Source: Chitinophaga barathri
GTDB lineage: Bacteria > Bacteroidota > Bacteroidia > Chitinophagales > Chitinophagaceae
DNA: 64,000 nt
Direction of reading: 5' to 3'
Assembly: GCF_003807585.1 (NCBI RefSeq)
Contig: NZ_RMBX01000014.1
Span: 62,001 to 126,000, forward strand
Position numbers and translations under genes: made by a program. Below the pieces are notes generated by a model that saw only the letters and a list, made by a program, of their open reading frames with translations, did no database searches and was not told the origin of the DNA. Every line of letters starts with the position of its first letter. Position 1 is the stretch's first letter. Below, one piece after another: positions 41,106 to 50,827 of the stretch.

Positions 41106-44100
41106 ACAACCATACCCTTAACAGAGAGAGCAATTGATCAATGTCTACCGGTTTGCTGATATAATCCGAAGCGCCTGCTTCAATACATTTTTCCCTGTCC
41201 CCTCTCATCGCTTTGGCCGTAACGGCTATCACCGGCATGGCGGCGGTTTGCGGGTCCGCTTTGATGAGACGGGTGGATTCGTAACCGTCCATTTCAGGCA
41301 TCATCATATCCATCAGCACAATGTCCACCGGTTCTTTTTTCACTTTATCCAGCGCCTCTTTGCCGTCCATGGCGGAGATCACCTTCATACCGCATTGCTC
41401 CAGGGCTTTGGACAGCGAGAAGATATTTCGCACGTCATCGTCCGCCACCAGCACTGTTTTGCCACGCAGTACCACATCCATCATACCCAGGCCGCCGGCG
41501 TTGCCGTTGGCGTCTTTCTGCCCGTCCACCAGGTGGAGGAACAGGGATACTTCGTCCATGATACGCTGGTATGAATTCGCAACTTTGATCACCACGGAAT
41601 CCGCATAGCTGCGCAATTGCTGCTCTTCCTCGCGGCCCAGGTTCCTGCCGGTGAATACGATGATGGGAATGTTTTCCAGCCCCTGCTGTTTTTTCACTTC
41701 TTCCAGCGTGTCGTAAGAGCGGCTGCGCGACGCGCCCATGTCCAGGATCACGCAGTTCACTTCTTTTTTCAGCAATGCTTCCACGCTGCCGCTGATGGAG
41801 TCTTTTATTTCCGTGTTCACTTTATAGTTGCCGAGGAAATAAGCCAGCGCCTTGGCGTGTTTGATATTCTCCTCCACGATCAGCACTTTGCGCGGGTTTT
41901 TGTTCAGCATAAACTCGATCTGCGAAAAGATATCTTCCATCTTTTCGAAGCTCACGGGTTTGTCTATAAAATCCACCGCGCCTTTGCTCAGGCTCTTGAA
42001 GCGCGCCTGGTAGCTGGACATGACGTGTACGGGAATATGTTTGGTCTTCGGGTTGTTCTTCAGTTCTTCCATCACCTCCCATCCGTCTTTTACGGGCAGC
42101 TGGATGTCCAGCAGGATGCCGAGCGGCGAATATTGTTCAACCAGCTTAAACGCTTCGTCGCCGCGTACGGATACAACACCTTTGTAACCTTTGCTCCTGG
42201 TGAATTCCAGCAGCGATTTCGCAAAGTTGGTATCGTCTTCCACGATCAGGATCACGCGGTCGCCGGGTTTGACCTGGTTCCGGTCGTCTTCTATTGGCGC
42301 GGGGATGGTTTCACTTACAAAACGCTGGCGCAATTGCGGTATCTCTTTTAAGGGAGCAGGCCCGCTGTTCTGTTCTTCTTCCGGCACAATGATACTGGCG
42401 GCCGTTTCGGGTAATATGACGATAAACTCGCTGCCTTTGCCGGGTGCGCTTTTCAGGCGGATCTCGCCGCCCAGCAGTTTGGCAAATTCCCGGCTGATGG
42501 ACAGACCAAGGCCGGTGCCACCGTATTTGCGGCGGGTGGAGCCGTCTTCCTGCCGGAAGGCTTCAAAGATCAGGTTCTGTTTATCCGCCGCAATGCCAAT
42601 GCCTGTGTCTTTCACCACGAAAGCCAGCTTGTCGCGGGAGCCTTCGGGCCTGTATATCTTCAGTTCCACGCTGCCTTCGTCTGTGAACTTCATCGCGTTG
42701 GACAACAGGTTGCGTAATATCTGTTCCAGCCGCTGGCGGTCCGTTTCCATGGAAGGCGGCACATCCGGCTCCTGCGTGACCGTAAAGCGGATGCCTTTTT
42801 CCATGGCCATGGGGGTGAACAGCGATTTCATATCCTGCGTCAGCTCATTCACATCCACTTCGGAATATACCAGGTCCATTTTACCGGCTTCGATCTTGGA
42901 AAGGTCCAGTATCTCGTCTATCAGCGTGAGCAGGCCTTTACCGGACTGTTGTATCACGAGTGCGTATTCTATCTGCTCATCGCTCAGGTTCTGCTTGCTG
43001 TTTTCCGCCATCAGGCGAGACAGCAGGAGGATGGAATTTAGCGGGGTGCGCAGTTCATGGCTCATGTTTGCCAGGAACTCCGATTTGTAGCGGGTGCTTT
43101 GCGCCAGTTCTTCAGCTTTGCGTTGTATATCCGCATTCCGTTCCATCACCAGCTGGTTGGTTTCTTCCAGCACACGGGCGCGGTCTTCCAGCAGGTCGTT
43201 CGCATCTACCAGTTCTTCCTGCTGTACTCTCAGTTCTTCTTCGGAAGCCTGGAGTTTTTCCGTCTGTGCTTCCAGCTCGCTGTTAATATTTTCGAGTTCG
43301 TTGTGTTGTGCCTGCAACTCCTCTGACTGGCTTTGTGTTTCTTCCAGCAGTTCCTGCAGGCGCCTGCGGTTTTCCACGCTGTAGATGGCGGTGCCTATGT
43401 TATGCGCGGCGTCTTCGAGGAAAGACTGTTCGCGCGGGCCGAAGTTTTTCAAAGAGCCGAGTTCTATCACGCCGGTTATTTTCCGTTCGTGATACAGCGG
43501 GATGGCGATCACGGAGCGGGGTTTGAGGGTACCGGTGGCATGGCGGATGGTGAGCAGTTCTTCGGGAATGTCTTCCAGCTTCAGCGTATGGCGGCTGAGC
43601 GCGCACTGGCCGGCAAGGCCCTCACCAAAGGCGATGGTTTTGTCCGTACCTGCGTTGTCAATGGCAAAACCGCCGGTGAGGTTGAGGTGAGAATCGCCTT
43701 CGGCTACATAAAAAGCCCCGGTCTGGCTACCGGTGTATTGTACGAGATAATCGATGATGTTGCGGGAAAGTGTGGGCAGGTCGTATTCGCCGATCATTTT
43801 ATCATTCATCGAGGCAATGCCGGTTTGCTGCCATTCGCGGGCAGACAGTTCGTTGAAACTGCTTTCCAGCGAAGCGGCCATCCTGTTCAGCGATACGGAA
43901 AGCACACCCAGGCCGTCCGCCCCTTCTTCTTTCACGCGGGTATTGTATTCCCCGGCTGAGATATTTCCGGCCACGTTCTGGATAATATTGATACGGCGGT
44001 TGATGTCCGCGTCTTTGTCTTCCAGCTGTTTTTGTATCAGTAGCCGTTCTTGGAAATCTTTGCTCACTCTTGCGTAAGAAATCAGCGTGATCAGTACGGC

Positions 44101-44667
44101 GATGATGGAAGCGATTACGATAAACACCGGCGTAGTGGTGGCGAACCTGTTCATCCTGCCGGTACGTTCCGCGAGCAATGCGCGCTCACGGTCTTTCATC
44201 TCTTCTATCAACCGTCTTGATTCATCCATATACACTTTGCCTTCAGCCATGTCCTGCATGGTGAGCACGTCACCCTTTCTTTTTTTCCGGATGTTGTTGT
44301 TCAGCACGGTCATCCGCTGGTTGCTGACGGTGATCAGCTGCTCCGCGGCGGCCTGTTGTGTGGGATTATCCACCGTTGCGTCTTTGAACTGGCGGATATA
44401 TTTCCTGATACTGTCCTCCGCGCCGCGGTAAGGATCGAGGAAATTTTCATCGTTGGTGATAATATAACCGCGCTGGCCGGTTTCCGCATCTTTCATGGAA
44501 GAAATAGCATCATCCAGGTAACGGATCACGTCATTGGTATGCTCTACCCTTTCCGCGCTCGCTACAAGGTTGCTGATGCTCACGTAAGAGGCGATGGCGC
44601 TGATGATCAGCAGGAATAATGAAAAGCCGAACCCGATGGCAAGGTTTCTTTGAAATGTCGACTTCAT
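41089..44667 (-). CDS. CHASE3-HAMP-GAF hybrid histidine kinase with three receivers
   Basis: A 1192-residue membrane kinase. Two membrane segments (about residues 9-31 and 182-204) bracket a CHASE3 sensor (DAISSMKDAETGQRGYIITND in part). HAMP-like and GAF domains (to about 430) and a long coiled coil (440-550) lead to HisKA (SEFLANMSHELRTPLNSI) and HATPase (LLSNAMKFTDEG, DTGIGI, GGTGLGLSIS). Three receivers follow: REC1 (VEDDTNFAK, D in ILLDIQLPVKDGW), REC2 (D in VILDMGASRS but no conserved Lys, so degenerate) and REC3 (DDDVRN, D in VLMDMMMPEMDGYES, K in YISKPVDI). It overlaps both neighbours (4 bases upstream, 17 downstream). Confidence 0.93.
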   Translation of the reverse strand: MKSTFQRNLAIGFGFSLFLLIISAIASYVSISNLVASAERVEHTNDVIRYLDDAISSMKDAETGQRGYIITNDENFLDPYRGAEDSIRKYIRQFKDATVDNPTQQAAAEQLITVSNQRMTVLNNNIRKKRKGDVLTMQDMAEGKVYMDESRRLIEEMKDRERALLAERTGRMNRFATTTPVFIVIASIIAVLITLISYARVSKDFQERLLIQKQLEDKDADINRRINIIQNVAGNISAGEYNTRVKEEGADGLGVLSVSLNRMAASLESSFNELSAREWQQTGIASMNDKMIGEYDLPTLSRNIIDYLVQYTGSQTGAFYVAEGDSHLNLTGGFAIDNAGTDKTIAFGEGLAGQCALSRHTLKLEDIPEELLTIRHATGTLKPRSVIAIPLYHERKITGVIELGSLKNFGPREQSFLEDAAHNIGTAIYSVENRRRLQELLEETQSQSEELQAQHNELENINSELEAQTEKLQASEEELRVQQEELVDANDLLEDRARVLEETNQLVMERNADIQRKAEELAQSTRYKSEFLANMSHELRTPLNSILLLSRLMAENSKQNLSDEQIEYALVIQQSGKGLLTLIDEILDLSKIEAGKMDLVYSEVDVNELTQDMKSLFTPMAMEKGIRFTVTQEPDVPPSMETDRQRLEQILRNLLSNAMKFTDEGSVELKIYRPEGSRDKLAFVVKDTGIGIAADKQNLIFEAFRQEDGSTRRKYGGTGLGLSISREFAKLLGGEIRLKSAPGKGSEFIVILPETAASIIVPEEEQNSGPAPLKEIPQLRQRFVSETIPAPIEDDRNQVKPGDRVILIVEDDTNFAKSLLEFTRSKGYKGVVSVRGDEAFKLVEQYSPLGILLDIQLPVKDGWEVMEELKNNPKTKHIPVHVMSSYQARFKSLSKGAVDFIDKPVSFEKMEDIFSQIEFMLNKNPRKVLIVEENIKHAKALAYFLGNYKVNTEIKDSISGSVEALLKKEVNCVILDMGASRSRSYDTLEEVKKQQGLENIPIIVFTGRNLGREEEQQLRSYADSVVIKVANSYQRIMDEVSLFLHLVDGQKDANGNAGGLGMMDVVLRGKTVLVADDDVRNIFSLSKALEQCGMKVISAMDGKEALDKVKKEPVDIVLMDMMMPEMDGYESTRLIKADPQTAAMPVIAVTAKAMRGDREKCIEAGASDYISKPVDIDQLLSLLRVWLYDTGK

Positions 44668-46262
44668 GAATATGTTTGTTCTGTTTGTTTTGTTTGCTGG
44701 CTGCCCATGGGCAATACCAGTATAAATTTGCTGCCTTTCCCTTCCTCGCTGGTGGCCGTTATAACGCCACCGTGCGTGTCTATGATCTTCTTGACGATAG
44801 CCAGGCCAATGCCCGTGCCTTCGTATTCGTTCCGGCCGTGAAGGCGCTGGAATATGACGAATATTTTGTCGAGGTATACTTCATCAAAGCCGATGCCGTT
44901 GTCTGAAACGGCAATGCGGCAATATTGCCCGTTTTTATCCACGGTGGCATCCGGGGCCGGCCGGCTTACGCGCTCCGCGCGGATGTGTATGGCCGGCTTC
45001 ACGCCTGTTGCCGAAAACTTCAATGCATTGCTGAGGATGTTCTGGAATACCTGCCGCATCTGCCCGGGCACGGCCCACAGGGGCGGTATATTATCCACAA
45101 CAATGTCCGCGCTTTTTTCACGGATAAGCAGCTCCATATCGTCCAGTATTTCGCGGATGATCACGTTCACATCCGTGGCATGGAACTTTTCGCTGATGGA
45201 CAATTTGGAATAATCCAGCACGTCGGTGATGAGTTTATTCATGCGGTCCGCGCTGGAAATGATCTTGCTGAGGTATTGCACCGTATCCTGCTGATCCGTG
45301 CCGAATTTGCCATGGATGAGATTGCCGAACACCTGTATCTTCCGTAGCGGCTCTTTCAGATCGTGGGAGGCCACATAGGCGAACTGCTGCAATTCGTGGT
45401 TGCTGGCGGCGAGGTCCCGGTTGGCCCGTTGCAGCTCCTCCGTTCTCTGGCTCACGCGGTTTTCCAGCAGCTGGTTCATCATTTTCTGCTCGTGGATGTC
45501 CGTAAAGATGCCCACCCATTTTGCGATAACGTTGTCTTTCCGCACCGGCGTCATGCTCAGCAGGTGATAGCGGTATTCTTCGCTTTTGAGTGGTTTGATG
45601 CATACTTCCAGCACTTCCTGGCGGCCGGAGGCCATGGCTTTTTCGATACATTCCGTAATGGAAGGGCCCTCCTCCGGTGTGGCGGGGAGGTTTTCACGCC
45701 CCTCGGCATATTCGTGCCAGTACCGGTTCACAAATTCGATATTGCCTTCGCGGTTCAGGGTAAAAGCGATGTGCTGGATGGATTCCAGGATGGAGCGCAG
45801 CTCTTCCAGGCTGTGATACAGCGCTTCCTGGGCCGCTTTGCGCTCCGCGACTTCCTCCCGGAGCTTTTGCTGCGCGTCGTGCAGCTCCCTCGTCTGCAGG
45901 TGGAGGCGGTAAAAGGTGCTTACTTTCAGCAGGAGTATTTCCGGGTCGAAAGGTTTGGTCACGTAATCCATTCCGCCGGAGGTGTAGCCTTTGGTGATGA
46001 ACCTTTTCTCCAGGTTGACGGCGGAGAGGAATATGATGGGAATATCTTTTGACTTACTGTAGCCGGTGATGGCTTCAGCCACTTCAAAGCCGTCCATACC
46101 GGGCATCTGCACATCCAGGATGACCAGGAAATAGGTATTCTTCAAAATCTTCCGGAGAGCTTCTTCCCCGGAAGAAGCTGTGTCCACGGCGAAATTGTTC
46201 AGCTCAAGCAGCTTTTGCAGGGAAAATATATTTTCGGGACGGTCGTCTACGATAAGGATCAT
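44664..46262 (-). CDS. Receiver-PAS-histidine kinase
   Basis: A 532-residue soluble protein: receiver (residues 1-120; DDRPEN, D in VILDVQMPGMDGFEV, K in YVTKPFDPEI), coiled coil, PAS domain (about 165-275, HIAFTLNREGNIEFVN and KWVGIFTDIHEQ), then HisKA with H in YVASHDLKEPLRKIQVF and HATPase (ILSNALKFSA, DNGIGFDEVYLDKIFVIFQ in part, YEGTGIGLAIV). First gene of the operon; its stop and the next start share ATGA, so translation is coupled. The order receiver-PAS-kinase, hybrid kinase and CheR suggests a multistep phosphorelay. Confidence 0.93.
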   Translation of the reverse strand: MILIVDDRPENIFSLQKLLELNNFAVDTASSGEEALRKILKNTYFLVILDVQMPGMDGFEVAEAITGYSKSKDIPIIFLSAVNLEKRFITKGYTSGGMDYVTKPFDPEILLLKVSTFYRLHLQTRELHDAQQKLREEVAERKAAQEALYHSLEELRSILESIQHIAFTLNREGNIEFVNRYWHEYAEGRENLPATPEEGPSITECIEKAMASGRQEVLEVCIKPLKSEEYRYHLLSMTPVRKDNVIAKWVGIFTDIHEQKMMNQLLENRVSQRTEELQRANRDLAASNHELQQFAYVASHDLKEPLRKIQVFGNLIHGKFGTDQQDTVQYLSKIISSADRMNKLITDVLDYSKLSISEKFHATDVNVIIREILDDMELLIREKSADIVVDNIPPLWAVPGQMRQVFQNILSNALKFSATGVKPAIHIRAERVSRPAPDATVDKNGQYCRIAVSDNGIGFDEVYLDKIFVIFQRLHGRNEYEGTGIGLAIVKKIIDTHGGVITATSEEGKGSKFILVLPMGSQQTKQTEQTYS

Positions 46263-46420
46263 ATCAAGTCATAACAATAAAAAAACAGCCGGTAAATTAT
46301 CTAATTTTCCCGCGATCCCACTGTAGATTTATCTCCACACTTATTGCCTGCGCTAACGCTGTACTGGCAAGGGTTTCACAATGGCACAGTTTGTGGATGG
46401 CCTGAAACCGCCTAAAACAC

Positions 46421-46457
46421 AAGGGGAACAGCACCTATCACCGTGCCGTTCCCCTTT
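46421..46457 (-). terminator. Terminator of the efflux operon
   Basis: AAGGGGAACAGCAC / GTGCCGTTCCCCTT hairpin (one mismatch, 8-base loop) 23 bases after the adaptor gene stop; the following minus-strand sequence TTGTGTTTT is only moderately T-rich. Confidence 0.6.
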
Positions 46458-46479
46458 CACATTTCCAGTCTTTGATTCG

Positions 46480-47589
46480 TTACTTTTTAGGCGTCACTGC
46501 TGATCCGTTGCGTACTTCATCATTGGCCTTTTCCATAAGCATATCTCCGGTTTGTAATTCGCCGATTATTTCCGTTTTCCCGTCTGCCTCGCGGCCTTTT
46601 CTTACATCCACCCATTCAGCTTTTCCGTTCTTCACGCGGATTACAAATATCTTCTCCGTGCCGTTGGCCACCGCGGTGGAAGGCACTACAAACACACTGT
46701 CCGCGGTATTGAGTGGAATATATACTTCCGCCACCATCCCGGGCAGGAGTTTTTTATCGTTGTTGGTCACGTCCATTTCAACGCGCTGGCTGCGTAGCCT
46801 GCTGTCCAGCGTGCCGGACAGGCGGTTGATGCTTGCCTTGAATTCCTGGCCCACGAAGGATTTTACGGTGAATTTCACATCGCTTTTGCCGCTCAGGTAA
46901 GCGGTGTATTGTTCCGGCACAGCCAGTACCAGGCGCAGTTTCTTTTGTTCCTGGAGGGTAAACAGCGGCATTTCGGAGCCTCTGCCGGAGGGGCCTACAT
47001 AGGCGCCGGCGCTCACGTTCCTGGAGCTGATCACGCCGGCAAAGGGGGCGCGGATCTCCAGGTAATTGCGGTTATCGGCGATCTCGCGGTAAGCGGCGCG
47101 GGCTGCTTCCTGCTGTGCGAGGTCTGATTTCTGTTTGGCAAACGCCAGGTCCAGGTCGTTTTGAGACACGGTACCCGGTGTAAGGCTGGTTTGGTACAGG
47201 CGGTCGTAATTGGCTTTACTGGCCAGGTATACGGCCTCCTGGCTGTGCAGGCGCGATTCCGCGCCGGCCAGTTGCGAGCTGAGCTCCGGCGCTTCCATGG
47301 TGGCCAGCACCTGGCCCGCGGTTACGCTGGAACCTACATCTACATAGAGTTTTCTGACAAAGCTGTTCACCTTGGCATACAGGTCCACCTGTTGAAATGC
47401 CACCAGCTCACCGGGCATCCTGAGGGTAGCGGAAAATATCTGTTTCTCCAGCGGGAAGGTGCTCACTGCCGCAGGGAGTGATTCTTCCGCTTTTTTATTG
47501 TCCGGTTTGCTCTGCGAAACGCCGCAGCCGGCCAGCAACACTGCCGCCATCAGTACGCGCCCGGGCGTTCTATTGATGATTGTTATCAT
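46480..47589 (-). CDS. RND efflux membrane-fusion (adaptor) lipoprotein
   Basis: Periplasmic adaptor linking the RND pump to the TolC channel. 369 residues with lipobox LLAGC (residues 18-22) after MITIINRTPGRVLMAAV. Core parts are the lipoyl/biotinyl strand pair (AFQQVDLYAKVNSFVRKLYVDVGSSVTAGQVLA in part), a coiled-coil hairpin (EAPELSSQLAGAESRLHSQ and on), and beta-barrel domains (APFAGVISSRNVSAGAYV). The start at 47589 overlaps the pump gene by 20 bases; an upstream start at 47676 would lie deeper in the pump gene. Third gene of the tolC-RND-adaptor run. Confidence 0.94.
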   Translation of the reverse strand: MITIINRTPGRVLMAAVLLAGCGVSQSKPDNKKAEESLPAAVSTFPLEKQIFSATLRMPGELVAFQQVDLYAKVNSFVRKLYVDVGSSVTAGQVLATMEAPELSSQLAGAESRLHSQEAVYLASKANYDRLYQTSLTPGTVSQNDLDLAFAKQKSDLAQQEAARAAYREIADNRNYLEIRAPFAGVISSRNVSAGAYVGPSGRGSEMPLFTLQEQKKLRLVLAVPEQYTAYLSGKSDVKFTVKSFVGQEFKASINRLSGTLDSRLRSQRVEMDVTNNDKKLLPGMVAEVYIPLNTADSVFVVPSTAVANGTEKIFVIRVKNGKAEWVDVRKGREADGKTEIIGELQTGDMLMEKANDEVRNGSAVTPKK

Positions 47590-50500
47590 ACAGGGAGGGT
47601 ATATAATGTTTACTGTCTTTGTTTTCTGGATTGAGGGAAACGGAAGCAATGGATGCTTTTTTCTGCACCATGGCAAATACCAGGGGCAGGATAATGAGCG
47701 CAGCCGCGGTGGAAGCCACGAGCCCGCCTATTACCGCGCGACCGAGGGGAGACACCTGGTCGCCGCCTTCGCCGTGGCCGATAGCCATAGGTATCATGCC
47801 CGCCACCATCGCAAGGCTCGTCATCAGGATCGGCCGGAGCCTCAGCGCCGCCGCTTCCCTGGCGCTTGCTATGGAGTCGCCGTTATGTAGCCGTAAATGT
47901 TCCGCATTCGTGATCAGCAGTACCGCGTTCGAGATGGATACGCCCACGGACATGATGATGCCCATGTACGATTGCAGGTTCAGCGTGCTGCCCGTAATGT
48001 TCAGCAGCAGCAGCGAGCCGAGTATTACCGCGGGCACGGTGGTGAGTACTACAAACGATACGCTGAAGGACTGGAAGTTTGCCGCCAGCATCAGGAATAT
48101 CACTACCACCGCTACCAGCAGGCCGCTTTGCAGGCTGTCCAGCGTTTCGGTAAGGGTATTGCTCATGCCTACCGCCTCTACCGCCAGGCCGCGGGGCAGC
48201 TCGCCCAGCGATGCGATCGCTTTCTGCACGTCCGCGGAAGCGGTGCCAAGGTCTTTATCGTTCAGGTTCGCCGTTACGGACATCGTGGGCATCGCGCCCA
48301 GGTTGTCGTTTTCACCGTAGGTGGTGGACTGCTTGATGGTAGCCACATCTCCCAATACCGGCCTGGCGGAGTTTTTCATCAGCGGTATCTCCGCGATCTC
48401 GTCCAGGCTGTTCATTTTGTTTTCAGGTATCTGCACCTGCACGCTGTACATGAGGCCCGCCCTTTCATCCACCCATACGTTCTTTTCCGTAAGGCGCGAA
48501 GAAGAGGTGGAAGCGATCAGGGAACGCGTTACATCCGTCATGTCCACATTCAGCTGCGCCAGCCTCGTACGGTCCACTTCGATATTGATAGAAGGGTACT
48601 TTGTGCTTTGCATCAGCTGCACGTCGCGCATGTAGGAGATCTGCTTCAGTTTGTTGATTACTTTATTGGCGTATTCTTCGTTCTGTATTTTATTCCTGCC
48701 GGAGATACGTACCTCTACCGGTGTGGGCGAGCCCTGGCTGAGGATCTTATCCGTCAGTTCAATCGGTTCAAAGGAAAGCTGCAGGTCCGGGGCGGTTTCT
48801 TTCAGCCTCTCACGGATCCTGTCCTTTACTTCATCCAGCTCAAAATGTTTCTCCTTGTTCAGGCTCACCTGTATCACCGCTTCGTGAGGGCCGGCCATGA
48901 ACAGGTATATCGGGCTCACGGAAAACAGCGCGGGGTGCTGGCCTACGTAAGCGGAGGTAATGGAAATGTTTTCTTTCCCCACCACCTGTTCGATAGCGTG
49001 CAGCGCGGTGAGGGTTTTGGCTTCGGTGCGTTCCATACGGGTGCCTTCCTCCGCCCTGATCCTTACCTGGAACTGGCCGCCGTTGGTTTTAGGCAGTACG
49101 TCGCGGCCGATGCCGGAGAGCAGCCATACGGCCAGGCCGCTGATGATCACCAGGTAGGCGATCACGATGGGCACGCGGTAAGGCATGATCCTGTCTATAA
49201 AGCGCATGAAACGGTTGCGGAATTTTTCGAAGCGGGAGATCTTCCCGTCTGCGTTGCTGTCCGCGCGTTCCACCAATACTTTTTTCTGGTCCCAGGTATC
49301 GTTTTCAGATGCGGCTGCGGGCACATGGCCTTTTTTATGCCCTTTCATGATCCAGTTCGCCATTACCGGCACAAAGGTCTGTGAAAGGAAATATGACGTC
49401 ACCATGGAGAAGCCGATCGCCAATGCCAGCGGCAGGAAGAGCGAACCGGGGATGCCGCTCATGGTGAAGGCGGGGGCAAACACCGCGAGGATACAGAAAA
49501 GGATCAGCAGTTTCGGGAACGCGATCTCCTTACACGCATCCCAGATGGCCAGGGCTTTTGGTTTGCCCATATCCAGGTGCTGGTGAATATTTTCTATCGT
49601 TACTGTACTCTCATCCACCAGGATACCGATGGCGAGGGCAAGGCCGCTCAGCGTCATGATATTGATGGTTTGCCCGAAGAGGCTCAGGAACAGTACGCCG
49701 GAGATAATGGACACCGGGATGGTCATGATCACGATCAGCGCGCCGCGGAGGTCACCGAGGAACAGCACTACCATCAGGCCGGTGAGCACGGCACCGATGA
49801 TACCTTCGCTGATGAGGCTTTTTACGGCGTTCATTACGTAAGTACTCTGGTCGAACTCATAGGTGAGCGATACGTCTTCCGGCAGCTGCGATTGCAGGCG
49901 CGGGATCGCCTTTTTAAGGTTCTGTACTACTTCCCAGGTGGAGGCGTCCGCGGACTTGGCCACGTTGAGGTATACAGAGCGTTTACCGTTCACCAGGGCA
50001 TATCCGGCGGCGATGTCCGCACCATCCTCAACCGTGGCCACATCACGCAGGTAAAGGTTTTGCACCCCGCCGCCCTTGAACAGGGGGATGTTCTCAAAAT
50101 CCTTGATCGTTTTGATGATCGTATTGGTGGGAGTGATATAGTTTTTGTCGCCGATGCGCACGTTGCCGGAGGGCGCCACCTGGTTGTTCAGGCGGAGGGC
50201 TTCCACCAGTTGGTCCGGCGTAAGCTGGTGCGCGCGTAGTTGTTCGGGGTCCGCTTTGATCACCACGGTACGGATGTTGCCACCAAAGGGAGGCGGCGCC
50301 ACCAGGCCGGGGATGGAGGTGAAGGATGCACGCACATACACATTCGCAAGGTCCATCAGTTCGTTGTTCGTACGTTTGTCGCTGCTGAGCACCAGCTCGC
50401 CCACGGGAAGCGTGGATGCGTCGAAACGTACGATGAACGGGGGCTGGGAGCCCGGCGGGAATATAGCCTGGGCGCGGTTGGAGAACGCGGATACTTCCGC

Positions 50501-50815
50501 GGCGGCCTGGCTCATGTTCGTACCGGGGTAAAAGCTCAGTTTCATGAGCATCAGGCCCTGTACGTTTTTGGTTTCGATGGATTTCACACCGTTCACGAAC
50601 AACAGGATGTTCACATAGTTCTTCGCGAAAAACGCTTCCATCTGGTTTGGCGTGTAACCGCCGAAGGGGTGCGCAATGTACAGCACCGGCATGTCCAGCT
50701 TAGGGAAGATGTCCACCTTCACGTCCCGCACTGCTTTGAGGCCGAAGAAAAACAGCCCCGCCACCAGTACGAGTATGGTGATCGGTTTTTCCAGTGCGCT
50801 TCTGATAAGTCCCAT
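47570..50815 (-). CDS. RND efflux pump permease with EF-hand-like loop
   Basis: A 1081-residue proton-driven inner-membrane transporter of the HAE/HME RND superfamily. Twelve membrane helices in two repeats with large periplasmic loops; the proton-relay region of helix 4 reads ALAIGILVDESTVTIENIHQ with D-E in place of the D-D pair of AcrB. The central cytoplasmic loop carries DSNADGKISRFE (residues 519-530), a textbook calcium-binding EF-hand loop, which is unusual for a pump. It lies 12 bases after tolC and overlaps the adaptor gene. Substrates are probably drugs, dyes or other toxic small molecules; no metal-site signature is clear. Confidence 0.95.
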   Translation of the reverse strand: MGLIRSALEKPITILVLVAGLFFFGLKAVRDVKVDIFPKLDMPVLYIAHPFGGYTPNQMEAFFAKNYVNILLFVNGVKSIETKNVQGLMLMKLSFYPGTNMSQAAAEVSAFSNRAQAIFPPGSQPPFIVRFDASTLPVGELVLSSDKRTNNELMDLANVYVRASFTSIPGLVAPPPFGGNIRTVVIKADPEQLRAHQLTPDQLVEALRLNNQVAPSGNVRIGDKNYITPTNTIIKTIKDFENIPLFKGGGVQNLYLRDVATVEDGADIAAGYALVNGKRSVYLNVAKSADASTWEVVQNLKKAIPRLQSQLPEDVSLTYEFDQSTYVMNAVKSLISEGIIGAVLTGLMVVLFLGDLRGALIVIMTIPVSIISGVLFLSLFGQTINIMTLSGLALAIGILVDESTVTIENIHQHLDMGKPKALAIWDACKEIAFPKLLILFCILAVFAPAFTMSGIPGSLFLPLALAIGFSMVTSYFLSQTFVPVMANWIMKGHKKGHVPAAASENDTWDQKKVLVERADSNADGKISRFEKFRNRFMRFIDRIMPYRVPIVIAYLVIISGLAVWLLSGIGRDVLPKTNGGQFQVRIRAEEGTRMERTEAKTLTALHAIEQVVGKENISITSAYVGQHPALFSVSPIYLFMAGPHEAVIQVSLNKEKHFELDEVKDRIRERLKETAPDLQLSFEPIELTDKILSQGSPTPVEVRISGRNKIQNEEYANKVINKLKQISYMRDVQLMQSTKYPSINIEVDRTRLAQLNVDMTDVTRSLIASTSSSRLTEKNVWVDERAGLMYSVQVQIPENKMNSLDEIAEIPLMKNSARPVLGDVATIKQSTTYGENDNLGAMPTMSVTANLNDKDLGTASADVQKAIASLGELPRGLAVEAVGMSNTLTETLDSLQSGLLVAVVVIFLMLAANFQSFSVSFVVLTTVPAVILGSLLLLNITGSTLNLQSYMGIIMSVGVSISNAVLLITNAEHLRLHNGDSIASAREAAALRLRPILMTSLAMVAGMIPMAIGHGEGGDQVSPLGRAVIGGLVASTAAALIILPLVFAMVQKKASIASVSLNPENKDSKHYIPSLYDNNHQ

Positions 50816-50827
50816 TATCTTGTATAA

